DNA of 64,000 bases from Palsa-504 sp963739135 (GCA_963739135.1 CAVTZG010000021.1:186001-250000); one strand, 5' to 3'. Positions 7,676 through 18,040 are shown, counted from the first letter of the stretch. Program-made: numbers and translations. The notes: generated by a model not told the origin, from the sequence alone.

Positions 7676-8511
7676 TCGGGAAGCTCCGGGCGTCCGTCAA
7701 CCGGGCTCGAGGCGCGGGCATGCCACCGGCGGGGAATGCGTCCGGCGGTCCGGGCCGCGTATCCGGCCGAGACGGCCAGCCGCATCGCGGTGGCCATCCG
7801 CTCGGGGTCGGCGGCGCGGGTGATGGCCGAGGCGATGAGCACGGCGTCGCAGCCCAGCTCGAGCGCGAAGGCCGCGTCGCTGGCCGTGCCGATCCCGGCG
7901 TCGAGGATGACGGGGACGCTGGCCTCGTCGACGATCATCGCGATGTTGTGCGGGTTGCGGATGCCAAGACCGGATCCGATCGGGGCGCCGAGCGGCATGA
8001 TGGCCGCGCAGCCGGCCCGCTCAAGCTGGCGGGCCAGGATCGGGTCGTCATTGGTGTACGGGAGCACCACGAACCCGTCGGCGACCAGCATCCGGGCCGC
8101 GTCGAGCAATTCGACCGGGTCAGGCAGCAGGGTGTGATCGTCGGCCACGACCTCCAGCTTGACCCAGTCGGTGCCGAGCGCCTCGCGTCCCAGCCGGGCC
8201 ACCAGCATGGCCTCGCTGGCGGTGTGGCAGCCGGCCGTGTTCGGCAGGATACTCACGCCCGATCGCCGCAGGGTCCCGAGCAGCGACCCTTCGCCGTCCC
8301 CGGCCGGGGTGACGCGGCGCATGGCCACGGTGGCCAGGGCGGTGCCGGAAACGTCGAGCACCCGCCGCAGCACCTCCAGGCTCTGGACTCCCCCGGTGCC
8401 GAGAATGAGCCGCGAGCTCAGCTCCCGGCCGGCCAGGATCCACGGGGCATCCGGGGTTCCCGGAGCGGCCTGGCGCAGTACGCCGGTATCGGTCACGTCA
8501 GTATCGGTCAT
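7672..8511 (-). CDS. thiG: Thiazole synthase ThiG
   Basis: 279 residues from the ATG at 8511, with a GGAGG 8 nt upstream. A TTG at 8520 is possible but lacks spacing. A TIM-barrel enzyme that joins deoxyxylulose phosphate, dehydroglycine and ThiS-thiocarboxylate into the thiazole. Recognisable blocks: RLILGTGGVQSLEVL, ATVAMRRV, ILPNTAGCHTASEAML, DWVKLEVVADDHTLLPD with the Schiff-base lysine, VLPYTNDDPI, IMPLGAPIGSGLGI, VILDAGIGTASDAA and DAVLIASAI. Length and order match the family. Dehydroglycine here is probably supplied by the glycine oxidase thiO upstream. Confidence 0.95.
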   Translation of the reverse strand: MTDTDVTDTGVLRQAAPGTPDAPWILAGRELSSRLILGTGGVQSLEVLRRVLDVSGTALATVAMRRVTPAGDGEGSLLGTLRRSGVSILPNTAGCHTASEAMLVARLGREALGTDWVKLEVVADDHTLLPDPVELLDAARMLVADGFVVLPYTNDDPILARQLERAGCAAIMPLGAPIGSGLGIRNPHNIAMIVDEASVPVILDAGIGTASDAAFALELGCDAVLIASAITRAADPERMATAMRLAVSAGYAARTAGRIPRRWHARASSPVDGRPELPE

Positions 8512-8516
8512 GTCAG

Positions 8517-8723
8517 TCAACCTCCTTGCACAGCCGTGACGACTTCCACCAGGTCGCCGTCACGCAGCGCCGTGGTGCCCCACGAGCCGCGGGGCACGAC
8601 GTCGCCGTTGACGGCGGCCGCGACGCCGCCGGGCACGGCGGTCAGCTCGGCGACCGCCTGGGCCAGCCTCGCGCCGTCAGGCAGCTCGCGCGGCTCGCCG
8701 TTGAGTTTCACCTGGATGCTCAC
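8517..8723 (-). CDS. thiS: Sulfur carrier protein ThiS
   Basis: 68 residues from the GTG at 8723, preceded by GGAGGAC at good spacing and overlapping the thiO stop by GTGA. A longer frame to 8771 only extends into thiO. Ubiquitin-like fold with LNGEPRELPDG, VAAAVNGDVVPRG and the diagnostic C-terminal Gly-Gly (TAVQGG), which is adenylated and thiocarboxylated to donate sulfur to ThiG. No ThiF is present in the window, so activation must use an enzyme encoded elsewhere. The stop is 5 nt before the thiG ATG. Confidence 0.93.
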   Translation of the reverse strand: MSIQVKLNGEPRELPDGARLAQAVAELTAVPGGVAAAVNGDVVPRGSWGTTALRDGDLVEVVTAVQGG

Positions 8724-9895
8724 CGTGATCCGTCCTCCCGGATGAACCGCTGGGGCGAGAACGGTTCCCATTCGCTGGCGGGCCGGCCGCCGGCCAGCAC
8801 GGCCGCGGCCGCGTCCGCGGTCACCGGCGACAGCAGGATGCCGTTGCGGTAGTGCCCGGTGGCCAGCAGCAGCCCGTCCGGCCCGCAGCGGCCGAGGATC
8901 GGGCCGTTGTCGGGCGTGCCCGGCCGCAGGCCCGCGCAGGTCTCGGTCAGGATGAGCTCACTGGTGACCGGGAGCAGGCTCATCGCGTCATGCAGCAGGT
9001 CATGGACGGCGCCGGCGGTCACGGTCCGGTCCGGCCCGCGTTCCTCGGAGGTCGCGCCCGCGACCAGCTCGCCGTCGGCTCGCGGCACCAGGTAAATGTC
9101 CCGGCCCTGCACGGTGGCCCGGATCGTGTGGCTGACCACGGCCGGGAACCCGTCGGGGTGGCGCAGCCGCACCAGCTGGCCCTTCACCGGCCGGACGACG
9201 GACCGCAGCGGGTCCGGCAGCCCCGCGATTCCGCCGGACCAGCATCCGGCGGCCACCACCACCTGCCCGGCGTCGACGTCGCCGCCGTCGGCGAGGCGGG
9301 CACCGCAGGCTCGCCCGTCGCCGGCGCGTACCGCCAGGACGCGATCCCGGACGAACCTGACCTTCGCGGACCGGGCCGCCTCGCGCAGGGCAGCGGCGTA
9401 CCTGCGGTTGTCGACCGACCAGTCGCCCGCGAACAGCACGCCGCCGCGCACGTCCGGGCTGAGGAACGGCTCCAGCCGGCGGCAGGCCCGGCTGTCGAGC
9501 TCTTCGGCGGCCAGGCCGACCGACCGGCGGAAGGCGGTCATGCGGGCCAGCGCGGCGTGGTCGCCCGGGTCATAGGCCACGGCCAGCGTGCCCTCGCGGC
9601 GCAGTCCGACCTGGCGGCCGGTCGCTTCTTCCAGTTCGGCCGCGAACGGCCCGAACTGGCGGACCGCGAGCAGGTTGAGCCGCAGCAGCGCGTCCTCGCC
9701 GAACATGCTCTCCGAGACCGGCGCCAGCATCCCGGCGGCCACCACCGACGCCGCGTCGTCCTGGCCCGGATCAGCCAGCATGACGTCCAGCCCGGCGGCC
9801 GCGGCACGCCAGGCGATCGCGGTTCCTATCACGCCGCCGCCCGCGACGACGACGTTCTGCGGTCTCGGCCACCAGCACGCTCCCTTCGCCGGCAT
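8720..9895 (-). CDS. thiO: Glycine oxidase ThiO
   Basis: A FAD enzyme of the DAO family that oxidises glycine to the imine used by ThiG. The dinucleotide motif is VVVAGGGVIGTAIAWRAA, followed by VVAAGMLAPVSES, WSVDNRRYAAAL, VVAAGCWSGGI, RPVKGQLVRLR, YLVPRADGELVAGATSEERG, TCAGLRPGTPDNGPILG and GHYRNGILLSPVTA. The start is uncertain. The only in-frame ATGs ahead of the FAD motif are at 9895 and 9928, and both fall inside the TPP riboswitch. 9895 is taken as it avoids most of the aptamer and gives about 391 residues. It heads thiO-thiS-thiG-thiD. Confidence 0.9.
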   Translation of the reverse strand: MPAKGACWWPRPQNVVVAGGGVIGTAIAWRAAAAGLDVMLADPGQDDAASVVAAGMLAPVSESMFGEDALLRLNLLAVRQFGPFAAELEEATGRQVGLRREGTLAVAYDPGDHAALARMTAFRRSVGLAAEELDSRACRRLEPFLSPDVRGGVLFAGDWSVDNRRYAAALREAARSAKVRFVRDRVLAVRAGDGRACGARLADGGDVDAGQVVVAAGCWSGGIAGLPDPLRSVVRPVKGQLVRLRHPDGFPAVVSHTIRATVQGRDIYLVPRADGELVAGATSEERGPDRTVTAGAVHDLLHDAMSLLPVTSELILTETCAGLRPGTPDNGPILGRCGPDGLLLATGHYRNGILLSPVTADAAAAVLAGGRPASEWEPFSPQRFIREDGSR

Positions 9896-9960
9896 TACCC
9901 GGATCAGGTTCGACGGTCGGAGGCGCATGGCCTCCCTCTCAGCCCCGGCGGGCTCCCGTG
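9876..9960 (-). promoter_or_regulatory. TPP riboswitch (THI box)
   Basis: Minus-strand RNA shows the conserved aptamer pieces in order: CACGGGAGCC, GGGGCTGAGAGGGAGGC, then GACCGTCGAACCTGATC, GGGTAATGCCGGCGAAGGGA and closing CGTG pairing with CACG as P1. Thiamine pyrophosphate binding would repress the thiO-thiS-thiG-thiD operon. Because the best thiO start codon (ATG 9895) is the AATG of the aptamer's conserved GGGTAATG segment, control is probably at translation initiation. A TATAGG hexamer at 9973-9978 could be the -10 element. Confidence 0.95.
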
Positions 9961-10019
9961 GTCAGCCATCAGCCTATATCACCCGCAGGTGACTTCCGGG
10001 ACCGTGATTTGATGGCGCG

Positions 10020-10667
10020 GTGGCAAACGATCTGCGGGCGCGGCTGGCCGACGCGCGGCTCTACCTGTGCACGGACGCCCGGCGGTCCCAAGGCGACCTG
10101 GCGCGCTTCCTGGACGCCGTGCTCGGTGCGGGGGTCGACATCGTGCAGTTGCGGCAGAAGGGCCTGGAGGCCGCCGAGGAACTCGCGCTGCTCGAGGTGT
10201 TCGCCGACGCGTGCCGGCGGCACGGCCGGCTGCTGGCGGTGAACGACCGGGCGGACGTGGCGCTGGCGGCAGGCGCCGACGTGCTGCACCTGGGCCAGGA
10301 CGACCTGCTGGTCCCGGTGGCCAGGCAGATCCTCGGCCCCGGGCCGCTGATCGGCCGCAGCAGCCACAGCCCGGCCCAGGCGGACCTTGCTGTCGCTGAA
10401 CCGGGCGTGGACTACTTCTGCGCCGGGCCGGTCTGGACCACGCCGACCAAACCGGGACGACCGGCCACCGGCCCGGGCCTGCTGACCCACGTCGCGGACC
10501 AGGCCCCGGGGCGCCCCTGGTTCGCGATCGGCGGCATCAGCGTGGCCCGGCTCGACGAGGTGCTGGCCGCCGGGGCCACGCGGGTGGTCGTCGTCCGGGC
10601 CATCACCGAGGCTGACGATCCTGCTGCTGCTGTTAAGTCGTTCGCTAGTCGGCTACGATCTTTGTGA
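10020..10667 (+). CDS. thiE: Thiamine phosphate synthase ThiE
   Basis: 215 residues from the GTG at 10020. A TIM-barrel enzyme coupling HMP-PP and thiazole phosphate. Motifs: ARLYLCTDAR, GVDIVQLRQKG, LAVNDRADVALAAGADVLHLGQDDL (pyrophosphate/Mg site), IGRSSHSPAQA, DYFCAGPVWTTPTKPGR and WFAIGGISVARLDEVLAAGATRVVVVRAI. It is divergent from the riboswitch-led operon with only about 60 bp between P1 of the aptamer and this start. No riboswitch is seen on the thiE side, so the two arms appear to be regulated differently. Confidence 0.95.
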   Translation: MANDLRARLADARLYLCTDARRSQGDLARFLDAVLGAGVDIVQLRQKGLEAAEELALLEVFADACRRHGRLLAVNDRADVALAAGADVLHLGQDDLLVPVARQILGPGPLIGRSSHSPAQADLAVAEPGVDYFCAGPVWTTPTKPGRPATGPGLLTHVADQAPGRPWFAIGGISVARLDEVLAAGATRVVVVRAITEADDPAAAVKSFASRLRSL

Positions 10668-10759
10668 CCTGTTTCACATTTCGGAGCAGCCAGTCCGGAA
10701 GGCTGATCGCTGAGGTTCCGCGTCGGCGGCGGGCGCTGTGCCGCACTTACGATGAGTGC

Positions 10760-13700
10760 ATGCGGATCGCCGGGGTTGAATCGACCGACCTGTTCGTAGG
10801 GACCGCGCAGCGCCCGCTGCAGGTCATCAGGGTGACGCTGGAGCATGACGGGCCAGGTGATGCCGGGCCCGCGGCCGCCACGGTGAACGTGGAGGGGCCG
10901 GGCGTGAGGAACCCTGGCCCGTTCGGCATCAATGAAGTAGCCCGCGGTGAGCCGCAGGCTTTCGAGGTGCCGGTCGAGATCGTGGCGCCCTACCAGCCCG
11001 GCAGCACGCGCCGGGTCACCGTGACCGTCGACAGCGAGGCGGGGCGGACCCAGGCCGACGCCGACATCACGGTGGCCGAGCCGGGCTGGACGATGTGGAT
11101 GGTCAGCCACTTCCACTACGACCCGGTGTGGTGGAACACCCAGGGGCAGTTCGCCGAGGCGCGGCTCAGCCTGCCCGACGAGAACGGCCAGATGCCCGAC
11201 GTCCGGGCCGCCTTCGAGCTGGTCGGCGCCCACCTGGACAAGGCCAGGAGGGACAGCGACTACAAGTTCGTGCTGGCCGAGATCGACTACCTGAAGCCGT
11301 ACTTCGACGCGTTCCCGGCCGACCGGCAGGACCTGCGCCAGCTGATGGCCGACGGCCGAGTGGAGATCGTCGGCGGCAACTACAACGAGCCGAGCACCAA
11401 CCTGATCTGCGCCGAGTCCATCATCCGCAACGCGGTCTACGGGATCGGGTTCCAGCGGGACGTGTTCGGCGGCGACCCGAGATCGGCATGGATGCTCGAC
11501 GTGTTCGGGCACGACCCCGGCTATCCCGGCCTGATGGCGGCGGCCGGGCTGACCTCATCGGCATGGGCGCGCGGGCCGTTCCACCAGTGGGGGCCGTCCG
11601 GCGCCGAGGGCGGCGGTGACCGGCGGATGCAGTTCGGCACCGAGTTCGAGTGGATCTCGCCCGACGGCCGCGGGCTGCTCACGCACTACATGGCGCACCA
11701 TTACGGCGCGGGCTGGCGGCTGCACACGCTACCTGACCTGCAGGCCGCCGAACTCGAGGCCTATGGGCAGTTCCGGGCGCTGGCCCAGGTAGCGGTCACG
11801 CGCAATGTCATGCTGCCGGTCGGCTCCGATCACGTCATCCCAGCCCGCTGGGTGACGGACATCCACCGGGACTGGAACCAGCGGTACGTGTGGCCCAGGT
11901 TCACCACGGCGGTGCCCCGCGAGTTCTTCGCCGCGGTCCGCGCCGAGGCCGGCCCGGAAGGTTCCGGGAGCCGCGCGGGCGCCTGGATCACCCCGCAGAC
12001 CAGGGACATGAACCCGGTGTACACCGGCAAGGACGTGTCCTACATCGACACCAAGCAGGCCCAGCACGCCATCGAGACCGCGGTCACCGAGGCCGAGCGG
12101 CTGGGCACGCTGGCCTGGCTGGCCGGGGCGCCGTACCCGCTCGCCCAGCTGGACAAGGCCTGGCGGCTGCTGGCCTACGGCGCCCACCACGACGGCATCA
12201 CCGGGGTCGAGTCCGATCAGGTGTACCTGGACCTGCTGGGCGGCTGGCGCGAGGCCTGGGACCTCGGCGCCGGGGCGCGCGCGGCCGCGGCGGCCTACCT
12301 GGCCGGCCACGCGGCCCAGGACGGGCCGATGACGATCAGCGTCGTCAATGCGCTGGCCCGGCCCCGGCAGGACATGGCCCAGGTAACCGTGCCGGTGCGG
12401 GACGACGGCACCAGGTGGGTGGAGATCCGGGATTCCTCCGGGGCACCGGTGCCGGCGCTGGCCGAGGGGGCCCGGCAGCGGGAAGACGGGTCGCTGGCCG
12501 AGGTGACGCTCACGTTCGCCGCCCGTGACCTGCCCGCGCTCGGGCACCGGGCCTACCAGGTGGTCCCGGCCGGGGACGGCGAAGGCGCGTCGGGGTGGCA
12601 GCAGGCCGCCGCCCCCGGGGACGGCGGCCCATTCGCCATCGAGAACGGCAGGTACCTGGTAACCGCCGATCCGGGCCGGGGCGGGACGGTCAGCATCACC
12701 GACAAGCGCACCCGGACCTGCGTGCTGGCCGGGCCGGGCAACGAGCTGGTCATCCAGGACGAGTACGCGCAGCATCCGCGGCACGGCGAGGGACCGTGGC
12801 ACCTGTCACCCAAGGGGCCGGGAACGGGCTCGTCGTCGGTCCCGGCCAGCGTGCGGGTGGAACGCTGCCCGGCGGGATCCCGGCTCGTCGCCTCGTTCAC
12901 CCTGGACGGGCTCGACGTCATCCAGGAGACGATCCTGTGGGAGGACGCCGAGCGGGTCGAGTTCCGCACCCACGTCGACTCCTACCGCGAGCACGACCGG
13001 ATGCTCCGGGTCAGGTTCCCGGCCGACGTGCCGGGCGGACTGCCGGTGTACCAGACCGCGACTGCGGTGATCGGCCGGCCGTTCGGTGTGGTCGACGTGG
13101 ACTCCGCGGACCACTGGTACACCCTGGACAATCCCGCGCACCTGTGGTTCGGGCTCGGCTCGGCGGCGCGGGTGCGGACCGGGGACGGCGCGACGCAGGC
13201 GATCGGGGTGGCCGAGGTGGTTTGCCCGGACGGCCCGGAGGGCTGGCCGGAGCCCGGGCTGCGCGGCGTGATCCGCGACCTGATGACGGCGCTGGCCGCG
13301 GCCGGCGTGACCGCGACGTGCAGCCAGGCGGACGGCTCCAGGTACGGAGGGATCGACGCGGACTCCAACCTGCCCGACGTCAGGATCGCCCTGGGCGGGC
13401 CCGAGGCGAACGCGTTCACCTCGGAGGTCCTGGCCGCTGCGGGGCCCGGGTACGCCAAGGCGCTGTCGGCCCGGCTGGCGGCCGACCGGACCGCCCGGCT
13501 GTGGGTGCCGGCCGCGCGCAGCCGCGAGGACGCCTTCGGCCCCGACGCCGACGTGCGCGGCCCGGCCGACCTACCGGTGCTGATCGTGGCCTGCGCCGAG
13601 CCGGGTAAGCTGGCCGCGGCGACCTCGGCGCTGGCCGGTGACCTGGCCGACGCCACCCTGGACGCGGGCGACCCGGCCGACGCCGACCCGGGCTCCGAGC

Positions 13701-15177
13701 TGAAGCCGGTGCCCCTGGCCGACCGGTCGGTCGCGCTGTTCAACCGGGGCACGCCCGGCTGCGTGGTCACGCCCGACGGCACGCTGCACATGTCGCTCAT
13801 GCGCTCCTGCAGCGCGTGGCCGTCCCGGATCTGGATCGACGGGGACCCCCGCTGCGCGCCGGACGGGAGCAGCTTCGCCTGGCAGCACTGGAGTCACACG
13901 TTCGAGTACGCGCTGGCCTCGGGCCCGGGCGACTGGCGGACGGCGGGCTTCAACGCCCAGTCCGAGCAATACGCCCACGGCCCGATCGCGGTGGCTGGCC
14001 GCGGCGGGCCGACGGCGGGGGCAGCCTGCTGGCGGTGGAGCCGGCCAACGTCACGCTCAGCACGCTGAAGCCGCGCGGCAACCCGCTCGCCTCGGGCCGG
14101 AGCATCGCGGATGCCGCGCCAGCTGACGCGGCGGCCGAGGCCACGGTCACGGTGCGGCTGCGGGAAACCGCCGGGCGGCCCACGACGGCGCGGGTCCGGC
14201 TGGCCCAGCCGATCTCGGCCGCGTGGCTCACCGACCTGCTCGAGGAAGCCGACGGCGACGCCGTTCCCGTCGTCGACGGTGCCGCCGTTGTCGACATGCC
14301 GGCTTTCGGCACGACGACCCTGGCCGTTCGGACCGGACGCAGGCCGGCCGGGTACGCGCGCATGCCCCTGATCGAGCCGGTCTACGCGCGTTACTGGCTG
14401 CACGGCCAGGGGCCAGCTCCAGCCGGGAACCTGCCGGTGGCGGTGCACTTCTCCCCCGCCAGGGCCGCACTGGCCGACCCGGGCCAGGTCGATTCGTTGA
14501 CGCTGACGGTGGGCTGCGGGCCTGAGCCCGCCTCCGGGGTGGTGGAACTCGTCGTGCCCGACGGGATAACCGTGACCGCCGGTCGGGACCTGCGCTACGA
14601 GCTGGCCCCCGGCGGGTACGCGGCCTGGGACCTGACCGTGCGGGCCGAGCCGGGCACCAGCCCGGGCCGCTATTTCGCGGCCGCCCGGATCAGGGATACC
14701 CATCGCCACCTTATCGAGGACACGGCCATGATCGCGGTCGGCGAGCGCCGCTGGCCTGACCCGGCGCTGCCGCCCGAGGAGGCGCTGGAGGTGATGCAGG
14801 CCGACTTCAGCGCGGCCGCGGCCGAGGTCGACCTGGCCGTGGTCACCCCCGAGCTGCGGCTGGCGCCCGGCGAGCGCGGCGAGCTGACGGTCAGCCTGAC
14901 CAGCCACCTGGCGTCGGAGCTGCACGGCGAGGCCCAGCTGGTGTCACCGTGGGGCATCTGGGAGATGCTCTCCCCCGCGGCGCGCGGCTTCAGCGTCATG
15001 CCGCAGATGCCGGTGATGTTGCGGTTCGAGGTCACCGTGCCGGCCACGGCCCGGCCCGGAGCTCACTGGTGGGCCCTAGCGAAGGTCATGTACTACGGCC
15101 GGGTCCGGTATTCGGACGCGATCCCGGTCATAATCACCCCGGCCCAGTTAGCCACTACATCACCCCGGCCCAGTTAG
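10760..15177 (+). CDS. Glycoside hydrolase family 38 alpha-mannosidase, apparent frameshift
   Basis: About 1,472 residues if one base is restored. The start is ATG 10760 (MRIAGVESTDLFVG). An N-terminal beta-sandwich precedes the GH38 catalytic domain: HFHYDPVWW (zinc His and Asp, near 117), GGNYNEPSTN, MLDVFGHDPGYP with the nucleophile Asp (near 246), and HHDGITG (zinc His, near 477). Long beta domains and a NEW3-like C-terminus follow. At GGGGG 14017-14021 the frame shifts: the first frame ends at 14068, and the second resumes with GSLLAVEPANV and runs to 15177. The stop lies in the second copy of a 26-bp tandem repeat. The likely role is removal of alpha-mannose from glycans. No signal peptide is seen. 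Confidence 0.85.
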
Positions 15178-15262
15178 CCACTACATCACCCCGGCCCAGT
15201 TAGCCACTACATCACCCCGGCCCAGTTAGCCACTACATCACCCCGGCCCAGTTAGCCACTAC
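15133..15262. repeat. 26-bp minisatellite, five perfect copies across a stop codon
   Basis: The unit ATCACCCCGGCCCAGTTAGC plus CACTAC is repeated exactly five times: 15133, 15159, 15185, 15211, 15237. Copy 1 encodes the last residues of the mannosidase. Because 26 is not a multiple of three, the frame rotates and the TAG of copy 2 ends the protein. The other three copies are 3' untranslated. Perfect identity implies recent expansion. Confidence 0.97.
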
Positions 15263-15335
15263 GCTGCAGGCGAACGAGGTACGGTAGGAAACTCGGCTTC
15301 TTTCATATGTCAAGCGAGCGAACTCCAGAGGGCCC

Positions 15336-17885
15336 ATGCAGTCCGCCACCGCTCTCGTCGCCGGCAACCTGCCGGCGGAGCCGAACAGCTTTATCGGCCG
15401 CGAGCGTGACCTCTCCGAGCTGGCCAAGCTGCTCGGAGAGGTCCGCGCGCTGACGTTGAGCGGGCCCGGCGGCATCGGCAAGACCCGGCTCGCGGTCCGG
15501 CTAGCCCGCGAGGTGATCGCCGGCGCGGACGAGGCGGGAGCCGATCTCGACGAGGCGGGAGCCGATCTCGACGAGGCCTGGCTGGTCGAGCTGGCTGACT
15601 GGCATGGTCCGACCGCCCAGGTGGTGGCGGCCACAATCGGGATACTCGAGGAACCGGGTGTTCCGCTGGCTCAGACGCTGGCCGAGGCGCTGCGCTCGCG
15701 GCACATGCTGCTGCTCCTCGACACCTGCGAGCATCAGGTCAGCGACTGCGCCACGCTCGTCCAGCTACTGCTGGCCAGGTGCCCGTGGCTGCGGATCGTC
15801 GCCACCAGCCGCGAGCCGCTACGGGTCCGCGGCGAGACCGTCTGGCGGGTTCAGCCGCTTGACCTGCCGCCGGACGACGCCATGGGCGACGAGCTGGCCG
15901 GGCACGAGGCCGTCCGGCTGTTCGCGGCGCGCGCGGCGGGCGCCCGGCCCGGATTCGCCCTGACCGAGCAGAATCTGGCCGCTGTGGCCCGGCTGTGCCG
16001 GACGCTGGACGGCATCCCGCTGGGCATTGAGCTGTCCGCGGCCCGGGTCCGGGCGCTGTCGGTCGAGCAGATCGCCGACCGGCTGCGCGACCGGTTCCAG
16101 CTGCTGGATTCGGGCGACCGGACGGCACCGCCCCGGCAGCAGACGCTGCGGGCCACCGTGGACTGGAGCTACGAGCTGCTCGACGGCCCGGAGCAGATAC
16201 TGCTACGCAGGCTGGCCGTTTTCTCCGGCTGGAACCTGGACATGGCCGAGCAGGTCTGCTCCGACGATGCCATCCCGGCCGACGCGATCTTGGACCTGCT
16301 CATCTCGCTGATCGACAAGTCGCTGGTGGTGCTGGACGGCGAGGCGGCGGGCGATGCCCGGTACCGGCTGCTCGACACGATCAGGGAGTACGCGCTCGAG
16401 CGGTTGGTGACGGCGGGCGAGGAGTCCCGCCTGTTCCTTCGGCACCGGGACTGCGTGCTGGGGCTGGTCGAGGAGACCGTCAGCGGGATGTTCCGGCGCG
16501 GCGATCCGCCCTGGCCGGTCCGGCTGGCCACCTTCCGCCGCGGCATCGCCGAGTACGGCAACTTCCGGATCGCGCTGGCCACCTCGCTGTCCCATGGCCA
16601 TGCCGACCAGGGTCTGCGGCTGTGCGCCGGACTGCTGAACATGTGGGTCCCGCACGGCGACCAGCGGGAGGCGGCCACCTGGTTCGATCGGTTCCTGGCC
16701 CAGGAAGCCGAGGTCTCCCCGCAGGTGCGGGCCAGGGTCCTGGCCGGCCGGGCCAACATCGCCTTCGACCTGCAGGATTACGACGTGCTGCTGCGCAGCG
16801 CCCAGCAGAGCCTGGAGCTGAGCCGGGCCTGCGGCGATGACGTGACCGTACCGACCGCGCTGCGGACGCTCGGCCAGGCCGCGTTGCGGGCGGGCCGGTT
16901 CGCCGATGCCATCGCCCTCATCGACGAGGCCATCGCGGCGGCGGACGCCGCGGGCAACGACTGGGAATCCGGGCTTACCCGGGCCGCACAGGCGGCCATC
17001 GCGGTCCGCCAGGGAAAGCTGAAGTCCGCGCAACGAGCCTACGAGAGCGCACTTGACGTGCTGGGCGACAACAATCGCTGGGGCGTGGCTCAGGTCCTGT
17101 ACGGGATGGGCACGCTGGCCCGGGCGCGGGGCGACATGGAGCAGGCGGTACGGCACTTCGAGGAGGCCGCGGAGATCTTCCGGGAGCTCGGCGCCTCGCT
17201 CGAGATCGCCCGCTGCGTGGCCGGGGTGGGCTGGGTGGCGCTAACCCGCGGCGACCTGGACCTGGCCGCGGCCCGGCTGGCCGAGGGACTGCGGCTCAAC
17301 CAGGTCTCCGGCCAACGGCTCGGCGTGGCTCGCGGGCTGGAGGCGTTCGCGGCCCTGGCCGCGGCCAGGCAGCAGCCGGACCAGGCCGCCCGGCTGGCCG
17401 GTGCCGCCTGCCAGCTGCGCGAATCGCTGGGCCAGCCGACTGGCATCGGGTCCAGGATCGAGGCCATGCTTGAGGTGGCCCGTGACCAGCTCGGCGCGGC
17501 TACCGCGGCTGCGCTGTTCGCCGAGGGCCGCGAGATGACGGCGGACGACGCAGTCGGGTACGCGCTCGGATCGCCTGCTTCCGTCTCGGGACGGCCGGGA
17601 TCCTTGGCGCCCGCGGATCCCGGCGAGCCCGGCGGGGCCGCCGAGCACGCCTGGGCCGACCCCGCGCGGCTGGCCGCGGCCAGGTCATCGACGCCGCTGA
17701 CCGCCCGCGAGCACGAGATCGTGCTGCTCATCGCACGTGGCCTGTCCAACAGGCAGATCGCCGACGAGCTGGTCATCAGCCCGGCCACCGCCGCCCGTCA
17801 CGTGGCGAACATCCTGGCCAAGCTCGGCTTCAGCTCGCGTACACAAGTTGCCTCATGGGCCGCGCGGCACGAGCCGCCCGGCTGA
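15336..17885 (+). CDS. LuxR-family regulator with AAA/NB-ARC-like ATPase and TPR domains
   Basis: An 849-residue large ATP-binding LuxR regulator. The N-terminal ATPase has FIGRERDLSEL, Walker A SGPGGIGKTRLAV (near 43-53), Walker B-like MLLLLDTCEH and the sensor IVATSREPLRV. A winged-helix-like stretch (TVDWSYELLDGPEQILLRRL) and helical TPR-type repeats follow, to about residue 750. The C-terminus is LTAREHEIVLLIARGLSNRQ with ISPATAARHVANILAKLGF, a GerE helix-turn-helix. A 21-bp in-frame duplication (15528-15569) gives EAGADLDEAGADLD. ATG 15336 leaves 73 bp after the minisatellite. Target and inducer are unknown. Confidence 0.88.
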   Translation: MQSATALVAGNLPAEPNSFIGRERDLSELAKLLGEVRALTLSGPGGIGKTRLAVRLAREVIAGADEAGADLDEAGADLDEAWLVELADWHGPTAQVVAATIGILEEPGVPLAQTLAEALRSRHMLLLLDTCEHQVSDCATLVQLLLARCPWLRIVATSREPLRVRGETVWRVQPLDLPPDDAMGDELAGHEAVRLFAARAAGARPGFALTEQNLAAVARLCRTLDGIPLGIELSAARVRALSVEQIADRLRDRFQLLDSGDRTAPPRQQTLRATVDWSYELLDGPEQILLRRLAVFSGWNLDMAEQVCSDDAIPADAILDLLISLIDKSLVVLDGEAAGDARYRLLDTIREYALERLVTAGEESRLFLRHRDCVLGLVEETVSGMFRRGDPPWPVRLATFRRGIAEYGNFRIALATSLSHGHADQGLRLCAGLLNMWVPHGDQREAATWFDRFLAQEAEVSPQVRARVLAGRANIAFDLQDYDVLLRSAQQSLELSRACGDDVTVPTALRTLGQAALRAGRFADAIALIDEAIAAADAAGNDWESGLTRAAQAAIAVRQGKLKSAQRAYESALDVLGDNNRWGVAQVLYGMGTLARARGDMEQAVRHFEEAAEIFRELGASLEIARCVAGVGWVALTRGDLDLAAARLAEGLRLNQVSGQRLGVARGLEAFAALAAARQQPDQAARLAGAACQLRESLGQPTGIGSRIEAMLEVARDQLGAATAAALFAEGREMTADDAVGYALGSPASVSGRPGSLAPADPGEPGGAAEHAWADPARLAAARSSTPLTAREHEIVLLIARGLSNRQIADELVISPATAARHVANILAKLGFSSRTQVASWAARHEPPG

Positions 17886-18040
17886 CAACCCTGCGTATGT
17901 ATGCACGCTGTGCGATTGCACCGGGCGCACAAGATGCACATGGGGATGCATAGTTCGGCGCATGTGTAGCCGGTGTCCCGGCGAATAGCGTTTCCATTGT
18001 CGCTAACGCACGGCGACGGCGGGCCGCAAGGCCTGTCGCC

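Noticed and set aside
15133..15262. Possible CRISPR array
   Set aside because: Units are contiguous with no spacers and overlap a gene end; it is a minisatellite.
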